Part shown: in pieces, positions 35,553 to 45,333 of the stretch | Layout of the letters: each line of letters opens with the position of its first letter | Position numbering within the stretch: position 1 is the stretch's first letter | From: an uncultured Pseudomonadales bacterium | Lineage (GTDB): Bacteria > Pseudomonadota > Gammaproteobacteria > Pseudomonadales > Cellvibrionaceae | DNA: 64,000 nucleotides | Assembly (NCBI GenBank): GCA_947488935.1 | Contig: CANLBN010000001.1 | Coordinates: 434,001-498,000 of the forward strand | Direction of reading: 5' to 3' | Position numbers and translations under genes: made by a program | Notes under the pieces: generated by a model | What the model was told of the DNA's origin: nothing | Databases searched by the model: none | The model's input: only the letters and a program-made list of their open reading frames with translations

Positions 35553-36305
35553 CTAAGCTGCTCTTAGGTAGATATTTTGTTGCTCAAGCGCATCGAGTTC
35601 TGCTGCAAAAATATCGGATTTTAACAACTGCATAAATTCAGCCTGATCACGGTCACTTTGCAACCAATTCCAACCATCCATGACAATATTGCCATTGGCT
35701 ATCACTCTATCCTCAAGTATTAAGCCCGTTGTTGTACTGCAAGCCTTTTCACCATTAAGTAATAAGCCGATAGTACCGAAGGCCATCGACCATAGAGAGA
35801 AAGAGATTTTTTGTATATCTTCTGAGGTACTTAATGAGAGTTCATTATTGGAGACAGCCAATGCAATGATGCCGCAAATTACACTTAGCAGTTTTCCATC
35901 AATTTCTTCGTGCTCTTCTTGCCGCCTAATGGATGCCGCATCAAATAATTCTGTTTTTGCATTCATCACCAACGTAAAGTGCTGCGGCGATAACAGCACA
36001 GAAACCATATAGGCGAAACCAATGGCCGTCATTTTTTCGCGCGCGCTGCCTTCAATTTCTGCCGCGCGCTCAAATAGCTCCATCACACTGCGCATATTTC
36101 GATTGCACAGGCCTGCTAATACATCTTCCTTTGACGAAAAATGTTTATAAACCGTCCCCTTAGAGTAATTAACATTAGCGACTAATTTATCCATCGTTAA
36201 CGAAACAATACTGTCTCTAGAGATAATCTCTAACGCTTTATCTAAAATTTCTTCTTCTCGATGCGCTAACGCTGCATCGTCCATATAACGCGGTGCCATA
36301 ACCAA
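35553..36305 (-). CDS. TetR-family repressor of the MMPL module
   Basis: 250 aa. The N-terminal helix-turn-helix (residues 30-60, VSLTMDKLVANVNYSKGTVYKHFSSKEDVL in part) is of TetR type; the C-terminal ligand domain is novel. The start is at 36305 or 36299 (MAPRYMDD). It is 64 bp upstream of the transporter gene on the same strand, so repressor and exporter are probably cotranscribed and self-regulated through the palindrome at 36383-36426. Confidence 0.88.
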   Translation of the reverse strand: MVMAPRYMDDAALAHREEEILDKALEIISRDSIVSLTMDKLVANVNYSKGTVYKHFSSKEDVLAGLCNRNMRSVMELFERAAEIEGSAREKMTAIGFAYMVSVLLSPQHFTLVMNAKTELFDAASIRRQEEHEEIDGKLLSVICGIIALAVSNNELSLSTSEDIQKISFSLWSMAFGTIGLLLNGEKACSTTTGLILEDRVIANGNIVMDGWNWLQSDRDQAEFMQLLKSDIFAAELDALEQQNIYLRAA

Positions 36306-36382
36306 TGCCTAAATTAGAAGGTTGAAATAACAATCTAAAAATAAAGTAAATATCTAGAATGTGCGCTATTAAAAGTTATTAA

Positions 36383-36426
36383 TGACGATCCGTCAACATA
36401 AAAGTGACGATCCGTCACTTTTATGT
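36383..36426. promoter_or_regulatory. Tandem palindromic operator between tetR and hemC
   Basis: TGACGATCCGTCA occurs twice, at 36383-36395 and 36405-36417 (22 bp apart, about two helical turns). The second copy is the centre of a perfect palindrome with 14-bp arms (36396-36409 and 36413-36426). It is 78 bp from the tetR start and 86 bp from hemC, so one regulator could affect both directions. Confidence 0.8.
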
Positions 36427-36511
36427 CAATTTGTTTTAAATACTTCAACCTTTAGATCTACATTTACACCTGTGCTTTGCTATGATGTCATTTTTTTGCG
36501 GAATTCCCCCT

Positions 36512-37453
36512 ATGTCATCAACACCACACATATTGCGCATTGCTACCCGAAAAAGCGCACTGGCACTCTGGCAAGCTGAATACGTCAAAGAGCGGCTAGA
36601 GTCTATACATCCTGAGCTTAGGGTCGAACTCTTACCCATGAGTAGCCGTGGCGATAAAATCCTCGATGTGCCTCTGGCCAAGGTCGGTGGTAAAGGCTTA
36701 TTTGTTAAAGAGTTAGAGACAGCCTTACTGGAAAATAAAGCCGATATTGCCGTGCATTCAATGAAAGACGTACCAATGGAGTTTCCCAAAGGGCTTGGCT
36801 TGTCCGTCATCTGCGAGCGAGAAGATCCACGCGATGCCTTTGTCTCTAACCAATACAAGCGTTTTGATGAACTACCTAAAGGTGCAATCGTTGGTACATC
36901 GAGTCTGCGTAGGCAATGTCAGCTACTAGCAATACGCCCTGATCTGGAGATTAAGTTTTTAAGAGGCAATGTCAATACTCGCCTAGCAAAGCTAGATGCC
37001 GGAGAATACGATGCTATTATTCTGGCAAGCGCCGGGCTTATTCGATTAAAGATGTCCGAGCGCATCAGCGAATATATTGCTCCTGAGCTTTGCTTACCTG
37101 CAGGTGGCCAAGGTGCCGTAGGCATTGAGTGCAGACAGAACGACACGACAACTCAAAGATTGCTCGCACCACTTAATCACACCTTAACCAACGAGGCCGT
37201 TAGTGCCGAGCGCGCTATGAATCGACGGCTAGAGGGAGGCTGTCAGGTGCCCATCGCCTGCTACGCTATTCACCAAGAAGATCATCTATGGCTTAGGGGC
37301 TTAGTAGGCGACCCCGACGGTTCAGAAGTGCTCGCCGATAACATAAGTGGCAAAGCGAGTGATGCTGAAAAAATGGGTATTGAGCTTGCCGAGAAATTAC
37401 TGAATGCCGGTGCTGGCCGTATTTTGCGCGCCGTATACGGTACTGACTCATAA
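36512..37453 (+). CDS. hemC: Porphobilinogen deaminase
   Basis: Joins four porphobilinogens into hydroxymethylbilane in haem biosynthesis. 313 aa from the ATG at 36512 ([21 protein letters not shown]), the family start; the frame is open to 36482. The dipyrromethane-cofactor cysteine lies in EGGCQVP (about residue 242), and the catalytic Asp in HSMKDVPME. First of hemCDXY. Confidence 0.96.
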   Translation: MSSTPHILRIATRKSALALWQAEYVKERLESIHPELRVELLPMSSRGDKILDVPLAKVGGKGLFVKELETALLENKADIAVHSMKDVPMEFPKGLGLSVICEREDPRDAFVSNQYKRFDELPKGAIVGTSSLRRQCQLLAIRPDLEIKFLRGNVNTRLAKLDAGEYDAIILASAGLIRLKMSERISEYIAPELCLPAGGQGAVGIECRQNDTTTQRLLAPLNHTLTNEAVSAERAMNRRLEGGCQVPIACYAIHQEDHLWLRGLVGDPDGSEVLADNISGKASDAEKMGIELAEKLLNAGAGRILRAVYGTDS

Positions 37454-37459
37454 AGACCT

Positions 37460-38287
37460 ATGCCAGTAAGTAATATGTCACAAGAGAGCCTTACCGGCTT
37501 ACATATATTAATTACTCGCCCAAGTGCCCAAGCAGCACCTTGGGCGTTGCAGTTACAAAAACTAGGGGCAACAACCAGCTCTCAGGCCATGCTAGAAATT
37601 TGCCCACTAGCTGATAGTGATGCAAAGCAAAGCGCAAAAAACACAGTCATGCGCCTTGATGAATACCAGAAAGTGATTTTTGTAAGCCAAAATGCTGTTA
37701 ATTTTGGCATCTCAGAGATTGATACTTATTGGCCTCAATTGCCAGCTGACATTAGCTTTTTTGCAGTAGGCGCAAGCACTGCGGAGCTACTGGCAGACAA
37801 ATTAAATGGACTCGGAGGCAATATAAGCTATCCAGGGCAGGCAATGAATAGTGAAGCGCTATTGGCACTCCCAGCCTTAGAAAACATCGATAAAGATGAA
37901 AAAATACTCATTGTGCGTGGCCGAGGTGGTCGTACACATTTGGGAAGTTCACTTGAAGCCAGAGGCGCTTTAGTAGATTATTGTGAAATCTATGAACGAC
38001 GAGCCCCAGAGAAAGTTGATGCAAAGAGGATAGCTGCATTCAAAAACAGTATGTTAACGCCTATTATCAGTGTACATAGTGGCGAGACCCTAGATAATTT
38101 ATATAAGGCAATAGCAACCTATACCAGCGAAGAGACTCTTCACTGGCTACAGAGAACACCGTTATTACTGCCTGGCGCGCGCGTTGCCCACATTGCAAAA
38201 AATTTGGCATTCAAACATATAATCGTTGCAGAGAATGCAACTAACGAAAGCATGATAGAGGCACTCTATGACTGGCGACACCAATAA
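37460..38287 (+). CDS. hemD: Uroporphyrinogen-III synthase
   Basis: Cyclises and inverts ring D of hydroxymethylbilane. 275 aa; sequence diverges quickly in this family, but the N-terminal ILITRPSAQAAPWALQL, the SQNAVNFGI stretch and IVRGRGGRTHLGSSLEARGA (about 150-170) are typical. The start could be at 37460 or 37475. It overlaps hemX by 20 bp. Confidence 0.9.
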   Translation: MPVSNMSQESLTGLHILITRPSAQAAPWALQLQKLGATTSSQAMLEICPLADSDAKQSAKNTVMRLDEYQKVIFVSQNAVNFGISEIDTYWPQLPADISFFAVGASTAELLADKLNGLGGNISYPGQAMNSEALLALPALENIDKDEKILIVRGRGGRTHLGSSLEARGALVDYCEIYERRAPEKVDAKRIAAFKNSMLTPIISVHSGETLDNLYKAIATYTSEETLHWLQRTPLLLPGARVAHIAKNLAFKHIIVAENATNESMIEALYDWRHQ

Positions 38288-39677
38288 ACCCGACGATAAA
38301 TCTAATAGTGATGCTGAGGCTAACGCTGCATTAACAAAAGAAGCAGACACAACAACCTCTGCTAGTTCTCCAGAAGAACCAGTAGATAAAACAGAACAAG
38401 GTACAGCCCCAGTGAAAGAAAAGAACGCTAAAGAAAAACAAGTAAGTGAAAAAAAGAGCGATAAAGAACCCAGTAATAACGACGCCCCCAAAAAATCTAG
38501 CGCAGAAAAAAAGGCTGAGTCAACGATAAAGCCTGCTGCAAATAACGACAAAAAAATAGAGCCGAAGACAACGCCTCAGAATACACAAAGGTCATCAAAA
38601 CTTACTGGGTTAATTTTAATCATTCTTTTATTATTAATCGCAAGCTTAAGTGTCGGTGCCTTTTATGGACTAAAGTTTTGGCAAGATTACACCACCGAAC
38701 AAGAAAAGCGACTCTCTGAGATAGAGTCAATCAACAGCGATCAATTAGCAAAGATAGAAGCGATTAGCCAAGAGCAGAGAAACAAGAGCGCCGACCAAAC
38801 CGATTTGTTAAATACCATAAAACAAGAACAAGACACATTACAAAAACAACTTAACCAACGCCTAGATAGCCACACCGAGCGACTGCGCTCGCTTGCCGGT
38901 ACCAGCAGGAGTGATTGGCTACTAGCAGAGGCACGCTACTTATTACGCCTAGCCAGTCAGCGCCTATTAGTAGAGAGCAGTACCGTGGGTGCACAGGCAC
39001 TACTACAATCGGCTGACAACATTTTATTATCTATCGACGATCCAGAATTATTAGTTATTCGCAGCGCTATAGCACAGGAAATAATTGCATTAAAACTGGC
39101 TAAAGATGTTGATCGACCGGGTATTTTTTTACAGCTATCTGCACTTAAAGATCAAATTCAATCATTGCCATTAACTCCATTTCGTCCAGAATCTACGTCA
39201 ATAAATGTTACTGTCCAGCTCGCTGACGACGAACCTAAAAAATGGTATTCAACAGCACTTAATAGTTTCAAAAAAGTATTTGAAGAACTAAAAGGATTCG
39301 TTCAAATACGTCAGCACGACCAAGCGCCCGAATTATTAATTAGCGAGCAGCAACAATTGCAAACCATTAATAATTTAATGTTAATGCTGGAACAAGCTCA
39401 GTATTCTTTACTACACGAAGAAGAATTGATTTATCAAGAGAGCTTGAAAAAGGCACAAAAATGGTGGAAGAATTATTACTCGCATTACTCCGAATATGAA
39501 GTTGTCAATCATGAAATCAATAAACTGTTAAATAAAGAAATCACACAGACAATTCCTAGCATTAACCGCTCTACAAAATTACTCACCGATTATATTGATC
39601 GCTTTCATAAAATAAATAGTGACACCAACAGCACTAATGATGACTCACCCAATGAGACCGAGGAGAAAGCCCTATGA
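38268..39677 (+). CDS. hemX: HemX, membrane protein of the haem-biosynthesis operon
   Basis: 469 aa. A long low-complexity N-terminus rich in Lys/Glu/Ser/Ala (residues 1-110) is followed by one transmembrane helix (112-134, LTGLILIILLLLIASLSVGAF), a coiled coil (140-205) and a periplasmic helical domain of the HemX family (pfam04375). Its role is unsettled; despite an old annotation as a uroporphyrinogen methyltransferase it lacks that domain. The low-complexity tail is longer than in E. coli. Confidence 0.88.
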   Translation: MTGDTNKPDDKSNSDAEANAALTKEADTTTSASSPEEPVDKTEQGTAPVKEKNAKEKQVSEKKSDKEPSNNDAPKKSSAEKKAESTIKPAANNDKKIEPKTTPQNTQRSSKLTGLILIILLLLIASLSVGAFYGLKFWQDYTTEQEKRLSEIESINSDQLAKIEAISQEQRNKSADQTDLLNTIKQEQDTLQKQLNQRLDSHTERLRSLAGTSRSDWLLAEARYLLRLASQRLLVESSTVGAQALLQSADNILLSIDDPELLVIRSAIAQEIIALKLAKDVDRPGIFLQLSALKDQIQSLPLTPFRPESTSINVTVQLADDEPKKWYSTALNSFKKVFEELKGFVQIRQHDQAPELLISEQQQLQTINNLMLMLEQAQYSLLHEEELIYQESLKKAQKWWKNYYSHYSEYEVVNHEINKLLNKEITQTIPSINRSTKLLTDYIDRFHKINSDTNSTNDDSPNETEEKAL

Positions 39678-40909
39678 TCCGCGGCCTTTTATTTTTTTGT
39701 ACCTTTCTAATTGTTGGATCTATTGCTTACCAAGCACTTGAAAAAGGCGGTAATAGCTATTTATTAATTGTCTGGAATAAAACCAGTATAGAAATGAATT
39801 TATGGTTTGCACTATTAATCATTTTTTCGTTGTTATTTATCAAATGGTTTATTATTAAATTTTTACGTGGCAGTTTCGATGGCGTTAAATACACAAAGCA
39901 AAAGATTTTTGGCGTAGGCGATGAAAAAGCTCAGGCAAAAACCGTTGATGGCTTAATTGATTTTATTGAAGAAAATTGGGCCTTAGCACGAAAAAAACTC
40001 ACTCAATCTGCCAACAAAGTTAAAGCACCTACTATTAATTATTTAGCCGCTGCACGCAGTGCTTACGAACTTGGTGATGAGCAAGATGCACTCGAACTAT
40101 TACATAAGGCAGAAACCAGCACCGACAGAGGTGGCCTTGCCATTGCACTCACGCAGGCACGCATGCAATTTAGTAATCAACAATACGAACAAACTCTGGC
40201 AACTCTGGAACGGGCATCTAACATAAGTGCTGAGCACCCCGTAATACTTAATCTACGTCTGGAGGTTTACACACAACTAAAGGACTGGGCCGAACTTAAA
40301 AAGCTATTACCGATACTTCAAAAAAATAATGCTGTCCCTACAGAAAAACTACATGAACTTGAGCTCGATATACACAAAGCACAACTGAGCGAGCAGATTG
40401 AAAAGCAAAAATCATCATCGAGTGATGACAAAGAGCAGTCACTTAAAAGTATTTGGTCACAAATACCTAGCAATATTCAGCAAGAAGAATGCATTTTATC
40501 AGTGTATTGCGCCGAGCTTATGGCGATAGGTGCACACAATAGTGCCGAAAAATTACTGGCCAACGCTTTAGAGGCAAAATGGATTGGCCAATGGTTAGAT
40601 CTATATGGCTTACTGCTTTGTAGCGATGCCAAACGTCCATTGCAAACCGCCGAAAAATGGCTAGGCAAACACGCCAACAGCGCACACTTATTATTAGCAC
40701 TTGGCAGGTTATGCATCCAGAACCAGCAATGGGGTCGTGCCGTTGATTTTTTTGAGAAGAGCATTGAGTTACAGCCACGCACAGAAGCCTATGCAGAACT
40801 TGCACGACTTTTAGACCATATGGATGAACATCAAAAGAGCCATGCCTATTACAAACAGGGACTACTCAAAAGCTCTAAAGTACTTATTGATAGCGGTTAT
40901 TTCAAATAA
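39674..40909 (+). CDS. hemY: HemY, TPR-containing membrane protein
   Basis: 411 aa. Two N-terminal transmembrane helices (residues 4-22 and 38-60) are followed by the HemY_N domain and tetratricopeptide repeats (for example APTINYLAAARSAYELGDEQDALELL and AHLLLALGRLCIQNQQWGRAVDFF, in parts). The start ATG overlaps the hemX stop by four bases. The family is thought to couple haem enzymes at the membrane; the function is not proven. Confidence 0.9.
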   Translation: MIRGLLFFCTFLIVGSIAYQALEKGGNSYLLIVWNKTSIEMNLWFALLIIFSLLFIKWFIIKFLRGSFDGVKYTKQKIFGVGDEKAQAKTVDGLIDFIEENWALARKKLTQSANKVKAPTINYLAAARSAYELGDEQDALELLHKAETSTDRGGLAIALTQARMQFSNQQYEQTLATLERASNISAEHPVILNLRLEVYTQLKDWAELKKLLPILQKNNAVPTEKLHELELDIHKAQLSEQIEKQKSSSSDDKEQSLKSIWSQIPSNIQQEECILSVYCAELMAIGAHNSAEKLLANALEAKWIGQWLDLYGLLLCSDAKRPLQTAEKWLGKHANSAHLLLALGRLCIQNQQWGRAVDFFEKSIELQPRTEAYAELARLLDHMDEHQKSHAYYKQGLLKSSKVLIDSGYFK

Positions 40910-40947
40910 GGATTATTTACCGTAACGATTCAATACCAAAGAACCCA

Positions 40948-41829
40948 TTACTTACTAACCTCGATATTGTCTAATACCATCTTATACCCTTCTTTAAATG
41001 TTGGGTATAGAAATGTATAGCCGCTATCGAGTAGCTTTTTATTGGAACAACGTTTACTACTTCGCAGGCTCCTGCCCAGTGGCTTAGCTTCTAATTGGCC
41101 TTTCGCAACACCCAGTTGTTGCGCCAACCATTTCTTAACGTCATATAGAGGTGATGGCTCACAATCTGTCGCCAAATATATCGGCTCGATTTTTTTATCC
41201 TGTCTGTACCGCGCAATAATATGTTGCAAAACACCCGCACAATCATCGCTGTGAATTCGGTTACTGTATACAACCGGTTCTTTTTCTGCGCCACTACCGG
41301 CTATTACTTGCTCAATCAAACGTTGCCGCCCAAGCCCGTAAATACCAGAGAAGCGCACAATACAGCTATTGTAATTACTATTTATTAATAAGTTTTCAGC
41401 TTCTAATAAACGCCGACCACTATAACTATTAGGCAAGGTTTCTGAGGCCTCATCAATCCATTCATTGTTACTTTGCCCGTATACGCTGCTACTAGATACA
41501 AATACAATTAGCTCAGGGTTTGCATGATTACGGCTCAAACTTGTTAATAACACTTGAGTCGTATTGACGTAAGCTTGTCGATAACCTTCATCATTCATAT
41601 CGCTAGGCGTCATAGTAATAACGATAAAGTCATAGTGTTCTTTGGTAATATTGTCTATCGACGACTCATCGCCACAATCACCCTGAATAACTGTTATACC
41701 CGGATAACTTTCTGGCCGCCGTCGAACACCCGTTATTTCATAATCATCTATAAGTCTATTGGCCAGACGTTTAGCGATATCGCCAAAGCCTAATAAAAGT
41801 AATTTTTTTTTGTCAGTTTGAAGGTTCAT
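40948..41829 (-). CDS. NAD-dependent epimerase/dehydratase-family (SDR) protein
   Basis: 293-aa Rossmann-fold protein similar to YeeZ-like atypical extended SDRs. The nucleotide-binding LLLGFGDIAKRLANRL is at the N-terminus and SSSVYGQSNNEWIDE at about residue 118-132; the catalytic Y-x3-K pair is modified (YSGRR), as in atypical SDRs. Substrate unknown. It is 34 bp downstream of recQ on the same strand. Confidence 0.85.
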   Translation of the reverse strand: MNLQTDKKKLLLLGFGDIAKRLANRLIDDYEITGVRRRPESYPGITVIQGDCGDESSIDNITKEHYDFIVITMTPSDMNDEGYRQAYVNTTQVLLTSLSRNHANPELIVFVSSSSVYGQSNNEWIDEASETLPNSYSGRRLLEAENLLINSNYNSCIVRFSGIYGLGRQRLIEQVIAGSGAEKEPVVYSNRIHSDDCAGVLQHIIARYRQDKKIEPIYLATDCEPSPLYDVKKWLAQQLGVAKGQLEAKPLGRSLRSSKRCSNKKLLDSGYTFLYPTFKEGYKMVLDNIEVSK

Positions 41830-41863
41830 ATTTTTAAATTAAATGACTCTATTAATTAATTTA

Positions 41864-43993
41864 TTAAGCCGCTAAGCGCACGACTAAATGCATATATACA
41901 CAGCGCAATAGGCCATAGTCAAACTCTTCATTCAAGGCCTCGTAAATAGGTTTAAGCTGCCCACCCATTTCGGTTAAACCATGTTCAATAAGGCAAGACT
42001 CTATTATTTCTATCGTTTTTTCATCGGCATCAACGACCTCTCCTAGCGTTAATTGCCCTTCTCTGATGAGCTGGCTCGCATGATTATAAATTGTCGTTTG
42101 CGTTAGATCTCTCAGTTGCGCAATACTGTCGATCGTCTTATTTTCTTTAAATAAACGATGGGTCTCTAACACTGTCTCGGTCAATGATTTTTTACCGGTG
42201 TCGCTATATTTTTTTATCACTGCTAAAAAGATCTCGGCATATTTTTCTTTTTTAGAGGCACCTACACCAGTTAGCCGTCCAAAATGTAATTGTGTTTGTG
42301 GTTGAAACTTGACCATCTCCATCAAGGTAGTATCGTGAAAAATAATATAGGGGGCGACTCCTTGCTCTACGGCTAACTCTGAGCGACACGCTTTTAGTGC
42401 CTCCCATAGTTCACCATGGTATTTATTGGATGAACTTTTGTGCCGCAGCGCAGGTTTATCTATTGGGTCTTTTCTCAACGCAATTGTCTCACCACCTTTT
42501 AGTAGTGCTCGACAACGCTCATTGAGTTTAACCGCATTATAATTAACAAAATCGACGGTCAAAAAGCCACGGGCAATGAGTTGTCTGTACACCGAGCGCC
42601 ACTGCTGTGCACTGAAATCACTACCAATACCATATACACTGAGCTCTTTGTGGTTAAACTGATTGATTTTTTCCGTTGCAGCACCCCGCAACACATCGAC
42701 TAAATGGCTCACGCCAAATCGTTGATCTGTTCTATAGGCGCAGCTTATTGCTTTTTGGGCAGCTTCGGTACCATCCCATGTCTCTGCTGGCTGCAAACAC
42801 ATATCACAATTACCACAGCTACTCGGTGCATCATCACCAAAGTAATGCAGCAATGCATGGCGACGACAGGAGGTAATCTCGCAAAGCCCAAGCATTGCTT
42901 CAAGCTTTTGGTTCTCGACTCGCTTGTATTCGACATTTGTATCTGTCACTGCAGTTTGCGCGAGCATTTCTCTCAGTTTTATAACATCTTCAAGACCATA
43001 AACCATCCATGCATCGGCTGCTTCGCCATCACGACCTGCTCGGCCTGTCTCTTGGTAATACGCTTCGATACTTTTAGGTAGATCTAGATGCGCTACAAAG
43101 CGCACATCGGGTTTATCGATGCCCATACCAAAAGCGATAGTCGCGACAATAATAATATTATCTTCGCGCAAAAAGCGTTTTTGATGGTGTGCACGTAATT
43201 CACTCGATAAACCCGCATGGTAAGGCAAGGCAGTAAAACCTTGCTCGCTTAGCCACTCGGCAATAGCTTCGGTTTTTTTGCGCGACAGACAATAAACAAT
43301 ACCAGAGCTTTTGGGGTGCTCGTTAGATAAAAAACGCAGCAATTGTTGTTTCGGTTGGTTTTTTAAACCAATCCGATAGCAAATATTTGGCCTATCAAAA
43401 CCCGCGAGATATTTATTGGCTTTATGTAGCTGTAGGCCTTCGCAAATTTCATGCTGAGTACGCGAATCAGCCGTTGCCGTTAAAGCAATGCGTGGAATGT
43501 CTGGAAAATACTCAGACAGTAAGCCTAGCTTTAAATAGTCTACACGGAAGTCATGCCCCCACTGCGAGACACAATGTGCTTCATCGATGGCAAATAAAGC
43601 AATTTTACATTGCTGTAATAGGGCAATAGTCCTTGGCTGACTCAAACGCTCAGGGGCAATATACAATAAATCAAGCGCATTATTTTTTAGCGCACTTTCG
43701 ATTTGCTTAACTTGCTCAAAGGTTTGTGTCGAATTTAAGTAGTGACTACGTACACCCAATTCATTTAAGGCATCGACTTGATCTTGCATGAGTGCAATGA
43801 GCGGCGAGATTATAATGCCACAACCTTCACGTACTAATGAGGGGATCTGATAACAAAGGGATTTGCCGCCGCCGGTTGGCATGATGACTAAGGCATCTTG
43901 ACCCTCGACTAGCCCATCAATTATTGCCTGCTGTTGTCCACGAAAGCCATCAAAGCCAAAGGTTGTTTTTAAAATGTTAAGGCTTTGAGACAT
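41864..43993 (-). CDS. recQ: ATP-dependent DNA helicase RecQ
   Basis: 3'-5' helicase of the RecF recombination pathway. 709 aa, near the family length plus about 100. Walker A MPTGGGKSLC (about residue 40), DEAH box FAIDEAHCVSQWG (about 140), helicase motif VI ETGRAGRDG, the RQC zinc cluster (CEITSCRRHALLHYFGD...CGNCDMC), and the HRDC domain near residues 520-600 (LWEALKACRSELA). The extra C-terminal ~100 aa contain a helix-turn-helix-like segment (DSIAQLRDLTQTTIYNHASQL). Confidence 0.96.
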   Translation of the reverse strand: MSQSLNILKTTFGFDGFRGQQQAIIDGLVEGQDALVIMPTGGGKSLCYQIPSLVREGCGIIISPLIALMQDQVDALNELGVRSHYLNSTQTFEQVKQIESALKNNALDLLYIAPERLSQPRTIALLQQCKIALFAIDEAHCVSQWGHDFRVDYLKLGLLSEYFPDIPRIALTATADSRTQHEICEGLQLHKANKYLAGFDRPNICYRIGLKNQPKQQLLRFLSNEHPKSSGIVYCLSRKKTEAIAEWLSEQGFTALPYHAGLSSELRAHHQKRFLREDNIIIVATIAFGMGIDKPDVRFVAHLDLPKSIEAYYQETGRAGRDGEAADAWMVYGLEDVIKLREMLAQTAVTDTNVEYKRVENQKLEAMLGLCEITSCRRHALLHYFGDDAPSSCGNCDMCLQPAETWDGTEAAQKAISCAYRTDQRFGVSHLVDVLRGAATEKINQFNHKELSVYGIGSDFSAQQWRSVYRQLIARGFLTVDFVNYNAVKLNERCRALLKGGETIALRKDPIDKPALRHKSSSNKYHGELWEALKACRSELAVEQGVAPYIIFHDTTLMEMVKFQPQTQLHFGRLTGVGASKKEKYAEIFLAVIKKYSDTGKKSLTETVLETHRLFKENKTIDSIAQLRDLTQTTIYNHASQLIREGQLTLGEVVDADEKTIEIIESCLIEHGLTEMGGQLKPIYEALNEEFDYGLLRCVYMHLVVRLAA

Positions 43994-44373
43994 AAAGACT
44001 ACTATTATTACAGGTAAGGGAAATGCAGATGCTTAAGAAGTATTCATTATAAATCATTCCCACCCCAATAGAGCGATAGAAAATAACAATACTACTTATA
44101 TAATTTTTTTCCTAAATATAGATCCTATAATCGGCGATGATAGCCAAGGAACCTCTGGCTAATATCGGATAACTTCTGACTTACAAACATCCCTTAGAGC
44201 GTGGCTAAATGCACTTATGCTGTGTTAAACGCCTTGCCTAGGCACATGTAAAAATCACCCGATATTAGCCAGAGATTCCTAAACATGCTTTACAAAAGTG
44301 CTCTCTTATTAGAAGATGAGCACTGTATTATTTAATTAATAAAAACTATCATACTAACAATGAAGAGATATCT
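43994..44373. other. 380-bp recQ-oxyR intergenic region
   Basis: Between divergent genes recQ and oxyR. It holds the 134-bp inverted-repeat element at 44148-44281 and must contain both promoters. No other RNA gene or operator is recognised. Confidence 0.6.
44148..44281. mobile_element. 134-bp MITE-like inverted-repeat element
   Basis: The left end AGGAACCTCTGGCTAATATC (through 44169) and the inverse of the right end (44260-44281) agree at 21 of 22 bases. The interior is non-coding and AT/GC balanced, unlike the flanks. I see no clear target duplication. Likely a non-autonomous transposon remnant; unrelated in sequence to the 260-bp element at 19363. Confidence 0.7.
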
Positions 44374-45276
44374 ATGACTCTAACGGAACTACGCTATATA
44401 GTGACGCTTTCCCAAGAAGAACATTTTGGGCGTGCTGCCGATCGCTGCAATGTTTCTCAGCCTACTTTGAGCGTTGCCGTAAAGAAGTTAGAAGACGAGT
44501 TAGATATCGCCTTGTTTGAACGCTCAAAAACACGTGTTAGCCCGACCCCTATGGGCGAACAAATTGTCGCTCAAGCACAACGTGTACTTGAGCAGGCCTC
44601 TGCCATTAAAGATATCGCTATTATTGGTAAAGACCAGCTGGGTAGCCCCCTTAAAGTTGGTGCTATTTTTACCATTGGCCCCTACCTCTTTCCTAAGTTT
44701 ATCCCACACTTACAAGGGCTTGCTCCTAATATGCCGCTCTATGTCGAGGAAGGCTACACCGCCACCTTGCGCCAACGCCTACGCAAGGGTGACTTAGATG
44801 TCATTATCGTAGCACTTCCCTTTACCGAGGCCGACGTTGTTACACAAAAGCTCTATGAGGAACCTTTTGTTGTCTCTCTACCCGCTAAACACCCCTTAGC
44901 CGCCCAAGAAAGTATTAGTTCGGCTGATCTCGCCAATGAAAACGTCATGCTATTAGGGCCTGGCCATTGTTTTCGAGACCAGATCATCGAAGCTTGCCCT
45001 AATATCCAGGCAAAACCCTCGGACGATGTCACTGCAACAGCAGAAGGAAGCTCACTAGAAACACTCAGACATATGGTCGCCTCTGGTATTGGTATTACCG
45101 TACTGCCAGAGTCTGCTGCCATCAGCCGCTACGAAGAAGACGCACTAGTGACTAGGCCACTTGCCGATACTAACGCATCGCGTACTGTTGCACTGGCATG
45201 GCGAGCGAGCTTCCCAAGACATAAAGCGATTGATGTATTACGCGAAGCGATTTTTAAAGGTCAAAAAGCCACATAA
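44374..45276 (+). CDS. oxyR: LysR-type peroxide sensor OxyR
   Basis: 300 aa. N-terminal winged helix-turn-helix (residues 1-60, HFGRAADRCNVSQPTLSVAVKKLE in part) and a substrate domain with the redox pair in LLGPGHCFRDQIIEAC (about C199 and C208) that forms the activating disulfide with H2O2. Followed by recG 57 bp downstream, the conserved oxyR-recG arrangement. Confidence 0.95.
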   Translation: MTLTELRYIVTLSQEEHFGRAADRCNVSQPTLSVAVKKLEDELDIALFERSKTRVSPTPMGEQIVAQAQRVLEQASAIKDIAIIGKDQLGSPLKVGAIFTIGPYLFPKFIPHLQGLAPNMPLYVEEGYTATLRQRLRKGDLDVIIVALPFTEADVVTQKLYEEPFVVSLPAKHPLAAQESISSADLANENVMLLGPGHCFRDQIIEACPNIQAKPSDDVTATAEGSSLETLRHMVASGIGITVLPESAAISRYEEDALVTRPLADTNASRTVALAWRASFPRHKAIDVLREAIFKGQKAT

Positions 45277-45333
45277 TCTTGTTAGGGCCTGTTAATCATT
45301 TATAGGGTTAAAACTAATAAAGGTCAGGAAAGC

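Noticed and set aside
36482..36512. Upstream start for hemC
   Set aside because: The added residues [10 protein letters not shown] are not found in the family and lack a ribosome site; 36512 fits better.
45286..45300. GGGCCTGTTAA resembling the MITE end, before recG
   Set aside because: Only the first 10-11 bases match, with no second end or duplication nearby; chance or an old remnant cannot be separated.
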